From: Crambe crambe
Lineage: Eukaryota; Porifera; Demospongiae; Poecilosclerida; Crambeidae
Direction: 5' to 3'
Length of the DNA: 64,000 nt
Assembly (NCBI GenBank): GCA_963924555.1
Contig: OZ004588.1
Coordinates: forward strand, 372,001-436,000
A program made the position numbers and the translations under genes. Shown piece by piece: positions 23,207 to 44,200 of the stretch. The notes beneath the pieces are model-generated. The model did not search any database and had not been told where the DNA came from. It worked only from the letters and a program-made list of their open reading frames with translations. The stretch's first letter is position 1; each line of letters starts with the position of its first letter.

Positions 23207-23800
23207 AAAGGGGCATTTCAATACATGACCGTTTTGAGGTTGTGTTGCTTGGTTGAGGGGTGCCCCACACTTTTTCAATCAATTATTTAATGGATTATTA
23301 GTGTCCATATCAAGTGGAATATCGCCCTAGGTGTGTTAATGTAAACCCTGGAGAAAAGGGTGGAACCTTTTTCAATCCATGGCTGTTTTGTCACTTGGTG
23401 GAGGGGTGTCCCACACTTGTTCAATTAGGAAGGGGTTTGTTTTAATGGATTATTACTTTATGTCCATATCAAGTGGAATAATATCGCCATAGGTGTAAAC
23501 CCCAGTGCAGCCTTTTTCAATGCATGGCTGTTTTAAGGTCGTGTCGCTTGGTAGAGGAATGCCCCACACTTGTTCGTTCTGTTCTAATTAAGGATCTGTG
23601 GAGGGGGTTTATTAGCATCCATATCAAGTGGAATGTAGCCATAGGTGTGTTTTAATAGTGTGCAGCCTCTTGGGTACTTTTGAAGTTTGTGTCACTTGGT
23701 GGAGGGGCACCCCACACTTGTTCGATTTGTTCTACATTAAGGGTCGGGTTAGTTTAATTAGTTAAATGGTGTCCATATCAAGTGGAATAGCTAAAATAAT
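23207..23800. repeat. Four-unit minisatellite, ~155 bp period
   Basis: Four diverged tandem units each contain a core GTCCATATCAAGTGGAAT (at 23303, 23462, 23617 as a variant, and 23771; spacing 159, 155, 154) and a CCCCACACTTGTTC block preceded by CACTTGGTGGAGGGG. It lies between the Ig array and the first anoctamin. No ORF runs through it, so it is not coding. Confidence 0.8.
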
Positions 23801-23916
23801 AAAAAACAAAAATAGTGGGTACTAGCTATAAAAGAGTATTAATTTTATGCAGTCACATCTTCTCCTGTAGTGTTCCCGGAGTTGGAGTTCTGCATAAACA
23901 TAATAATACAGTGAAG

Positions 23917-26900
23917 CTACTGTGCACAGTTAAACTTTTCCCTCTCAGTGGCAACAGATGAGATTGATCTGACCTGTTTTTCATCACGAATGAGGACAAC
24001 CTCATAGGCATGCTTCTTCTCCTTTTGCATCTCCTTTCTCACACTCACTGGAACGTCAGGGATAAGGTAGCCCAACAGACCAGCTACCACGAAGACAAAA
24101 TGCTGCAACACAAAGTAAGCAACTGTAAAGTATAATTCAAAATGAAACAGCAGGGTAAGTTCAAACTGCTGAGGTTTGTGAAATAACTTTTTTTTGTCAG
24201 CCACAGTTTCAATGGAATTATTCTGGTTTAGATTCTGCTATTATGTAAAGCTACTGACCTCAAACACAACCACAAAGATGAATCGAGCTGTTAAGACATG
24301 CCAGTATTTGGCTCCAAATATTGTGACGCTACGATTACCCTTGAAACCACCATCTTCTGAAAAGGAACGAAATCTACAGAAATGAACTGCTGATGATAGT
24401 AGAGCTACTGCATGGCTAAATCTCTACGTATATTGCTAGACCTAGCTTTGTCTTCTGTTATAAAATAGTCCTTACCTGCATATAGCATTCTTATTGAAGC
24501 ATATTCCTTCTTCATTCCTTGAAGGAGAGGTGCGTCCATTCATGGTATTGATGAGGAGAACCCTGTTTGTTTTATTATTCACAATGAAAGTATTGTAGTC
24601 ATTCTTAGTCAGAGACCAGTACCTGCAGAACAAAACACAGTCTACTCAAACTAGTTTTCCAAATAACTTACTCTAGTTAACCGTGCTACACTTACAGATC
24701 TGAATTCTCCATGTTTGGTGGCAAACCAGTTGAAGTGAAACCATGAAGGGGTATTCTGGGAACATTCTCTGCAAGACATGTAAAGTTCACAAATGGCAAG
24801 TAGAGAACAGCATTGTCTTTGGTGCTGTTTCCCGTCAGTTCTGTTCCGTCGACGTCAAAGAGGGAAAGTTTCTGGAAATCATAAGCGGGGAAGGAGTTTC
24901 CATCGAGAAGCTTCTCCACTGTGAAGTTGGTGAGAGACCAATCGACAAAGCCAGAGAGAGGACTAACTCCATTCATTACACTGCAAAATGAAGGAGAAGA
25001 AGGGGAAGTTAGAAGAGAAGGTGAAATGAGGTAAAGAAGGAAGTGTATGAGCTAAGTGGAGAAGTCTATTAAGAAGGACTGTGGCTTACTTTTCTCTGTA
25101 TTCTCCACGGGTGAAGACTTCAATGGGAATGAACTGTGAAGTTGTTGCTATGATGAAGGCATTGGTCACGACTGCCAGTTTGGACACCACAGAGAGAACA
25201 TCATACCACATTCCTACAAAAGAATGATGATTTTTTTGTCTTGCAAATTTTGTGAGTTAAAAATTCAGTGGATTTCGCGGTTTTGTAAACCCACATCCTG
25301 AAATAAGTAAACCAGCGACTCACCTATGCCCCTAGCCCTCTGGGCGACAGGTCGCCTATAGTTTGAGATCAACTTGTGTGCATCCAATCGTATCTCGAAC
25401 CAGTTATTGATCAAAGAGAACAGAGGTGCAAGAGGTAGGGCGGCAGCAAACAGTGTTAGCATCCCGAACTGGGTGACCATATCTAGGTATTCTGGAATGA
25501 GTCCCAATTCATCCACAGCTATGAGGTCATAGTCTCTCTCCCAGGGCGTGTTTCGCTCCTCTTCTCTATGTTTCATACCTTTGCGTATTCGCTTCACATG
25601 ACTATGCAATATGCAAGAAGTTAAGACTGCCATGAGATAAGGTCTAGTCGTTTATACCTACATGGTAGTCTAGGGACTGAAGTTTGCTATATTATAGTTT
25701 TTGAGTATGGAAACTTTTTATCGAAGCATAATCTCTAGAGTAGGTACGGAGTAGGTATGTACTGGCAGGCTATACATCAAATTAATACTATGCTTATGGG
25801 CAAAGGGCAGGGCTAGGGCTACGTAACGAGTACTGTATTTATACATGACTTCCTGCTGGTACTCTAGCCACAATATTCAATTTCTATCAGACTGAGACCG
25901 TCCCTTAATTAGCTACAGTAGTTGTAGCACTTACGGCCAGATGAGTGCCCAAAGGTTCCGGGTGACTGTTTTTAACAGCATGAAGATGAATAGCTGTATG
26001 GTGAGCTCCAGGAGGCAACCATATTCTGGACAGATGTCTAATCGAAGGCTGCCAATGTGGCCATAGTTCCCAGGGTTACCAGCAAAGCTGAAAAAATGAG
26101 AGTTTAGACGACAAAGCATGAGATCCCATCAAGTATAAATGCACAGATCATGTGACTAATCACATGACGCACAGCCAACATGTCTTACTTTCCCCTGAAG
26201 AAGGCAAGATAAAACAGGGAAGAATACTCATTAACAAACTGGAAGAGATAAGCTTTGATGATCAGGCTGTTATCATGTTCCGATTGAAGTCGATGATTTT
26301 CTGTAATTGCATTATCATTGTCATAGCATTTGCTATACTGGGCATGCTCAGAACTCACCCCAGTTTGTCAGTATTTTAGCAAGCTTGTAGTAGACATAGT
26401 TCATCAATTTATTGAAAGCAAACTGGATGATAGCACCAGTTACAAATGCAGTGATGCTGCCGACGGAGGGGTCTAGGATCGCTATTTTCAGGGAGCGAGA
26501 CACAGCTTGTTTGTAAATAATGATTGATATCAATATTGCAACTACCACGGCAACCTGGAAAAGAAGAAAAAAATTTATATGCAGCATACAAACAGTTAAC
26601 AGAAAGAGCATATATACAGGCAATATACAAGCAGTTTACAAAAAGAGTATACAGGCAGTTTACAGAAAGAGTATACAAATAGTTCATAGCTAGGCAGTAT
26701 ACAAGCAGAATATTCAGGTAGTATCCAGGTAGTATATTAAACATGGAATGCATAAGTTTATAGAACTCACCATGGTGACAGAGACTACAATAGAACAGGT
26801 TATCTTGGAGTAGTAACGAATATAAAAAGAATCTTCCCTTTTCTCCTTCCCATTATCATCAGAACTGATGGGTCCAGGAATGCTTTTGTAGTCTTTCCTG

Positions 26901-29716
26901 AGTGATCCAGGATCACCATTAATGTAGTCTTTACTACTCTCACAGTTCTTCCCTCTAGATCTGTGGGCACCTTGTTTTGAAGTTTTCTTCTTAAATTGTG
27001 GACGAGGGTATATCTACAAAGAGTCGAGTACAATGTCAGTAACCATGCATACATGCATGGCAGCTATCCATAGAATCATGTGGTACCCTAGTCTCGCAAG
27101 CCAGACCCCTTACCTGTCCACCTGCCACACGCGCGAAGGGGGAGAAGGGCTAGAGCTAGGGCTAGCCCTTCCTCTTAGGGTCTGGCTTGCGAGACTAGTG
27201 GTACCCCACCCCGGACCCTCTCCTCAATAATATCGACCCACCTCAGTTTCATCAAATCCTACTTTATCCCAGTCATTTTGAAGTAAGTACTGACGACGCC
27301 TCCAGAATTCTAAAAAGAGCACACCTATACACAGAATTATAGTTTTCCGGCCACATAGCTAGCTAGTTCACTAGCCATCAATTCATATCTTACTCCATAT
27401 TGCCATGAAAATAGCAAAGAATAAGGTGGCCCCATTGTCAAATAGCCTGGTAAAGTGAGCAACAATGCAGGAACTCCTCAGGTACGAGAAGTCACAGTGT
27501 CCATCACAATCCGGACACATGTAGAAGTTGTAGCGAAGACCATTATCACAAACTTCATCACTGCATATAAATTAGAAATGGAAATCACTCATGGATTATT
27601 TGAGTCCAGCATGCACTGCCAGCAGCAAACGTACGATATAGGGTTCCTGAGGGTGGAAAGGCTGTAGAGGAAGACAATGATACCCACAATGGAAGCAGGT
27701 ATGAGAAAGACGGTATAGAAACCCAACAAAGTGAAGTACAAAGCAATCTTCTCCCCAAAATATCGCCTAAGAATAAATTTAAAGATTCGAGGAATAATAA
27801 GTAGCATTAGAATCACTACATTCTTCTTGTTACCTGATCGCACTGAGAGGTTGTCGTTTATACCAGTTGTACCAGTAAGACCATTTATAGTAGAGGAACT
27901 GTCTGTCAGTCATTTTCTTGTGGGTTTGGTAACCACCATCAAGTTTACGAGAACTCTAGAACCAACAAGTGCTAAAATGAATGATTCTTTCCACATCAAC
28001 TCACCTCATGGAGTGGGTAAGCAGCAGTGAAAGTTCCATCGTGGAGGAGATCCAGTAGACCCATTTTAGTCTTCTTCCCTTCATCCTTCAGTTCAATGCT
28101 GATCTTCAGCAGAATATAGTACACCTGGGAGGACCAGATGACCAGGGAAGACCAGAGGACCAGAGGATCGGGGAGGACATACCAGAGGGTCAGGAGGGGG
28201 GAGAGGATGAGAGAGAAAGGAGCGGAAATTGGAGCAAGTGGTGAATGTATGTTGTGTATGATGGGGAGATTGGGATAACCATAACGAACGAGTGATAATG
28301 TGACTAATCATCATATATTTATACGCACAATGGCACTTCTTTCAGCACTGGTGAAGAAGATCTGGTCTTTGTCTGGACCCTGAGGTCGAAGAAACCTGGA
28401 GAGTATAAAGAGGAGAGGATAGCGGAGGTTTCAAAGGAGCAGAGGTTATGCCAAATTAGGAGATGTGAATGTTAATAGATAAGAGAGAACTTACTTCTCC
28501 TTCTTGTTGCCTCTGAAAGGGGCAGTGAAGTATTCCTCCTTCTTTAGATGTTCCCTCTCCAAATGCTCAGGGAGGACCACACCTATGATACGCTCAAAGT
28601 TATGATACCAAGGGTAGACCCTCTCATTAGATTCATCTCTCTTCTGTAAAAATATTAAGTTGAATGACATGTACACCTTTTGGTTCCAAATGACCCTTTA
28701 CCTCACATGAACAATAATGCATGAAGTTATACAATTTTGAATGAGATGATTTCCCATCCTCTTCATCCTCCTTCTCATCTTTCCTCTATTCAATATCATA
28801 TGACAGTCACATGACAGGAAGGATGAAGATCGAGTCATATGAATCAATTTCTCCCACACCAAAATACAATAATTCTCTTACTTCTTTAAGAGCCATACAC
28901 ATCAGGATTTCTTCAGCCGTATCAAGCAGTGTCTCATAAGGACATTGCAACTGCACATAACATGTCGGAGAGTGCTACAGTGGTGGAGTTGATATAGCTA
29001 CACTCAACGACACTCAGCACAGCAACAGTAAGAATTTACCTGACAATTTTGTTCAGTCCATACTAGACCACTGTCTTCACACTTCTTCCTAAACTTTTCT
29101 CTCTTCTCCTCATCATCTTCCTCACTTCTTTGTCCATCTTGAGAAGTGTTATCTTTGCAGCAATTGCAAAGGACACAGCAATCTGTGAAGATAATAACAG
29201 TTCACATCGTGACATCGTAATGCTATTGTCGCGCATTTGAGCGTTCAGTCTTATACTCACTCTTGCAAAGGACACAGCGATCTGTGGAGAAAACCATAAT
29301 TCATTATCTTCTTCATCATTATGAGCATTTATTTATAGCTACGTACCTTTCTTCTCCACTTCATCTTTATCCTCTTCAAAACACAGGATGAAGTCTAACA
29401 AGGATTTTATCATGAGGAAGTAAATTAAGTCGCAGAAAAAAGCGATCAAAAAATTGAGTTCATCAGATTAATAGTTGATGTAGCTGACGCAAATGACAGT
29501 TAGCGAGTCTTAATTGTAGCTAGCTAGCAGCTATGTTAGTGTCAAGTCCATCGTTTCTTACCTATAGATGTATCTCCATCATCAACACTTATTTTGCAGT
29601 CAGATTTGCAGTCAGATATCTCAGCTTCCATCTCGATCACTTCCTAGAAGCAATAGCTAGCATAAATGATCAGCTATACTGCGAGTCTGATTTACCTGCG
29701 CTTCCATGGACGCCAT
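23917..29716 (-). CDS. Anoctamin (TMEM16-family channel/scramblase), first paralog
   Basis: About 24 short exons. Start ATG at 29716 (MASMEAQ, 29696-29716), then 29562-29643, 29347-29394, micro-exon 29261-29281, 29040-29182; final exons 24259-24373 and 23917-24102. The order matches anoctamins: N-terminal cytosolic domain beginning [23 protein letters not shown] before TM1, [18 protein letters not shown] (27640-27768), a Cys-rich [19 protein letters not shown] loop (27393-27560), [28 protein letters not shown] (~26190-26270), the pore segments (25321-26089), [15 protein letters not shown], and the C-terminal [15 protein letters not shown]7/TM8 calcium ligands are present as PEYLD and EIRLD, but the TM6 stretch ([11 protein letters not shown]) aligns without the Asn/Glu pair of TMEM16A. 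An N-terminal CVLC-rich insert is unusual. Predicted membrane protein; channel versus lipid-scramblase activity cannot be decided from sequence. Confidence 0.92.
27088..27198. mobile_element. 111 bp MITE with 7-bp target duplication
   Basis: Terminal inverted repeats of 21 bp (CTAGTCTCGCAAGCCAGACC plus C at left, its perfect reverse complement at right) are flanked by direct repeats TGGTACC (27081-27087 and 27199-27205). It lies in an intron of the first anoctamin. No coding capacity. Superfamily not assigned; 7-8 bp duplications occur in several cut-and-paste groups. Confidence 0.8.
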
Positions 29717-29827
29717 GCTACTACTGAAGTAGAAAGCTACGAATGTGATTTATATCTTACTTTTATACTTCACCATCAGCATTGTTACTAAGCTAGAGCA
29801 ATCTCAATCTGGAAGAAATTAATCATT

Positions 29828-30023
29828 GTTTACGGTCAAGGGTCAGTTTAGGTGACTAATGGGGGTCATTGCCAAGGTCAAGGAACCAAAAAATGTGACC
29901 ACACCAATGTCAGTATCATTGTTTACGGTCAAGGGTCAGTTTTTAGGTGACTAATGGGGTCAACAGGGGGTCATTGCCAAGGTCAAGGAACCAAAAAATG
30001 TGACCACACCAATGCAGTATAGT
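29828..30023. repeat. Tandem duplication, ~92-100 bp unit, upstream of first anoctamin
   Basis: GTTTACGGTCAAGGGTCAGT occurs at 29829 and again at 29921, and both copies run through AAGGTCAAGGAACC and AATGTGACCACACCAATG. The second copy has a small insertion. It sits 110-310 bases upstream of the anoctamin ATG, so a promoter role is possible but not shown. The remaining intergenic DNA (30024-30430) holds an A/T-rich tract and a GGGAGGGAGGG-rich run near 30280-30325. Confidence 0.85.
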
Positions 30024-30435
30024 GCTCATAATTTTTAACAGTTATAAAAAAAAATTTTTTTTTGTGGAGAGATTTGAGTATTCATTCTAAAAAAAAAAAA
30101 AGGATACTAATTCTTGTTCAGCTAAAAGTTAATCACATTATAATATCAAAATCACAATATTTTTTTTTTGTTCTATGGTTAATAACGATATCTTCCATGG
30201 AGATGGCTAGACATAGGAACGAGCTTCCTTGCTCTCTGTCCCTGTTTTCCCATTCTTCCCTGACTCTTCATTCTGAAAGGAGGGAGGGGGAGGGAGGGGG
30301 AGGGAGGGAGAGGGAGGGAGGGAGTGGTAAAATTACATCACAACACATACATAGTGGGATCCAGCTTTCATCCCCTGGTATGACCACATTCATTGAAATC
30401 ACAATTATTATGCTAAATGGTTTGTTCTACTGCAG

Positions 30436-30580
30436 CACCTACTGCTCCCCCACACAACATAACTACTCTCTCAACCATTTCCAGAAGTGTCAGTGTGTCC
30501 TGGACAGAAATCAGATGCATTGAACGAAATGGTCCAATCACTAACTACACTGTAGAATTCCAAGAAGTGGGAGGGGCTCT
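30436..30580 (+). pseudogene. Orphan fibronectin type III exon fragment
   Basis: After an acceptor-like TCTACTGCAG the plus strand reads APTAPPHNITTLSTISRSVS then VSWTEIRCIERNGPITNYTV and EFQEVGGA. This is the first half of an FN3 domain: the proline-rich start, the W in strand B and the NGPITNYTV strand C. It then breaks into an unrelated interspersed repeat (GCTTGTCCTCTTTTGGAGGT, also seen near 31325 and 31395). No neighbouring plus-strand exons continue the domain. It looks like a stranded exon from a receptor-type gene, cut by a repeat insertion. Confidence 0.7.
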
Positions 30581-30682
30581 GAGAGCTTGTCCTCTTTTGG
30601 AGGTTGGCTATTTAGTACAATACTGTCCTAATATGGGAGGGTTGGTGGAGTGTTCCACATTATATTAGAAGAAAGATTGGGA

Positions 30683-41076
<10,394 letters not shown>

Positions 41077-41278
41077 CTCACAATTCGGCTGCGGCAGTGC
41101 TGTGGAACCGCAGCTTAAAGAGCAAATTTAATTTAGCCCCGCCTATCCTTGTCTAATGCGCATGTGCAAATAGCAAGGTCTCTAAATTAACGAAAATGTG
41201 AGTAACATCGAAATTGATCATTGCATCAACACAGCTAATTTCTCTAAGTGTGTGAAGGTGTGAAGGGCGTACGAAAAA
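41077..41278. promoter_or_regulatory. Shared divergent promoter of anoctamin 2 and golgin
   Basis: Only about 200 bases separate the two divergent start codons (41076 minus, 41279 plus). The interval has no obvious TATA box. It contains a TAATGCGCATGTGCAAAT segment with an NRF1-like GCGCATGTGC core (41155-41172). A bidirectional promoter is inferred from the spacing. Confidence 0.55.
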
Positions 41279-44200
41279 ATGTGGAACACGTTTACAGCAG
41301 GACTGCAAATGGTGCAGGAGAAGTTGGACACTGTCCTGGACGACTCCAAGACAGAAGAGGTCAGCTCTTTGTACCTGTAATTACTAGCACCGAGCTTAAA
41401 TAATTAGCTGCAGTGTATTCTCTTAATTAGGACAGTGTGAAGAGAAAGTAAATAGTTTGACAGATTAAACATAAATGCAGTGAGTCAACTGAAGGTGTCT
41501 TGTAGCAGGGGAGAATGTGATTATAGCATCAGGGAAAAATTTACTTCTGCTCAATTTCAGGACGGAGATGACAGAGATGAGGAAGATGGTGCCCCTTCAC
41601 AGTCACCTGATGGTCTGCCACATGATAGTCATGTGACAGTCACAACCCACCCTCCTTCACCTGCCAAAGTGGAGCAGACACCTCCTGTCAGTCCTGTGGC
41701 AGACACGAAGAAACTCCAGGCCCAAATCCTGAGTCTCCAGCAGGCGTTAGTAGAGTCAGAACAACAGACCCAACTCATCAACATCGAGTACAAAAAACTC
41801 TTGGCTGAGAAGGAGGTCTGTGAGTGTGTGCTGTGTCTTGATTAAACCATAAGGTCACCCATAAATTCACTTATAAAGGTCACAAGGTCTAAAGTAGTGA
41901 TTTGTTTTATTCCAATTGAATGATGGGTTCAATGCCATGACACTTCAGTAACAATGCAACTGTCTGGGTAAAATCATTTTAACTACATTCTCCTCTAAAA
42001 GATAAAGGGTAATGGATAAGAATGACCTTTGAATGTGTATAATTACTTAACACACTTACACTTACTCAGCTGATGTTCCACCCTTGTCTGTCATGCTGTG
42101 TGGCATACAAAATACTCTCCGAGATGAGTATTTGACCATGTGATCTTTATTGCAATTAGACATTGCTTCCACCCTTGTCTGTCATGCTGTGTGGCATACC
42201 AAAATACTCTCCGAGATGAGTATTTGACCATGTGATCTTTATTGCAATTAGACATTGCTTCCACCCTTGTCTGTCATGCTGTGTGACATACCAAAATACT
42301 CTCTGGGATGAATATTTGACCACATGTTCTTTATTGCACAGAATGAAATTAGATCAGTACAAGAAACGCTGGCTCATGCTCATGTTGAGCAAGGTGTGGA
42401 GCCCTCCCCCGACAGTCTTTCCAGTCTCGAGATAGTCCAAAAGGAACTGGCAGCTCACAAAGAAATGGTGACTGAGCTCAGAGGTCAACTGGCAGAAAAG
42501 GAGATTGAGTTTCAGGTAATGTGTTTATGTGTAATCAGCAGTTGTGTAGGTCATTAGCAAGGCATTAAACAAACAATGCTTATTATCACTGCTATCATAA
42601 TGAATTGAATTTTCTTGTATGCATCCCACTCATCATATGACTATCATGTGATCCACAGAACTGAATTTCCCATGTGACAATCATGCTTGCAATGTATAGG
42701 AATTGAACACCAAAGCAGAGACCAAGTTCAATAAGCTACGGGCCCAGGCCAAGAACAAAATAGCAGCCCTCAACCGGGAGATGGAGCAGCTGAAAGAGAG
42801 AGCAGGAGGAAACGTTTCTCTCAATACTTCCTCTCTTAATGTCTCTGTGAGTGCTAGCAATCATTTGTGGCCATATTGAAATAGTAAACAGTGTAGTGCT
42901 GGTATGTTGATAAACCATTATCTAGTGTGTAAATTTGATAATTTCTTTCTCTTTCCACTGATGCAGTCGTTGGATGACTCCCTGAGTCCTGGCTCCCTTT
43001 CTCCCTCTGTGTCCATTGAGAATGTGCAGTCACAGCTGGACTCACTCAGATCTGACCTTGCTGAAAGGGAAAAGGAGCTGATGACCAGGGGGGAAGAGTT
43101 GCTCTCCCTCAGGGAGCAGGTGAATCGGCTACAGAAGGAGAGAGAAGAGATGAAGGTGGAAACAATCACTTTGAGGGATAAACTAAATGTATCTGAGGTG
43201 AGCAAGCAAATAATCATGTAAGTGAGTGGATCACTGCAGTTAAGCTTAGTGTAGTGGAAATCTCATAGTGGAGAATTCGCAATTCTAGCAAATTCAAAAT
43301 CATGAATACTTCCCCTCACATAAATTTCATACTGTAAAATCATGCTATTAATGGTTCTTTTTGTGGTTAACTTTAAATAGAATACAGAATAGGAATACAT
43401 AGAGGAACACATACATACACATGTAGGTATGTAGGCTAACAAGTCCTATAGAGGCCTCATTAGTGCAAATGTGTCCGTGTAATAGGTATGTATTTGGTAG
43501 GCTGGTATGTTATGCTTGGGTGTCTAGGTAACTAAGTATGTATTGGTGTGGTTTCTAGTCGTAACTAATTGACGATGTAATGTACGTATGCCAGTACTGG
43601 AAGTGAATGGCTACATGACATGTCATATGGAAAAATGTAATTATACTAGAGATCACTGTACTTGAGTCCATGCATGCAGGTAGTCCTAATCCAGTAGCTT
43701 TTAGAGGAAACTGAATGTCCTGCATCTTGGTAGATTCAGAGTTAGCCATCTACCATGTTGTTGGGAGACAAGTTTAATGAACTACAGTTTATATTATGCT
43801 GGTTAGGAGATTTAATCTTGCTGACATACTTTAGGTTCGTCTCCAAAAAGAGCAAGAAAACAGAGTTTCCATGGAGCTGCAAATCACAGGGATAGAGGAA
43901 CGTCTTGATCAAGTGACCTCTGACCTGACAGTAGCCAATGGAGACAAACATGAACTTCAGGAAGAGCTAGAGAGAGAAAAAGCTGCAAGCAAGGTGAACA
44001 AAGGAGTGTTTTTACTTTTGATGACCCTTTACCACAACTCTTGTCTCTACTTTTGGTGTCAGGTCCTTCAGGCAGAAGTGGAAGAATTGTCAGTCAAGCT
44101 CGAGAGTCAAGATAAAGACGCATATGTCAGTGCTGGTGATGTTCAGTCCATGGAGTCGGTGGATGGCCAGCTCAGGGAGGAGTCTGTTCTTAGCACTTCA

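Noticed and set aside
23207-23800. Possible CRISPR-like array
   Set aside because: Unit length is ~155 bases with diverged units and no uniform short repeats; this is a eukaryotic minisatellite.
30280-30330. GGGAGGGAGGG tract as a functional G-quadruplex promoter
   Set aside because: It can form a quadruplex in principle, but lies between genes with no nearby start on that strand; regulatory use cannot be supported.
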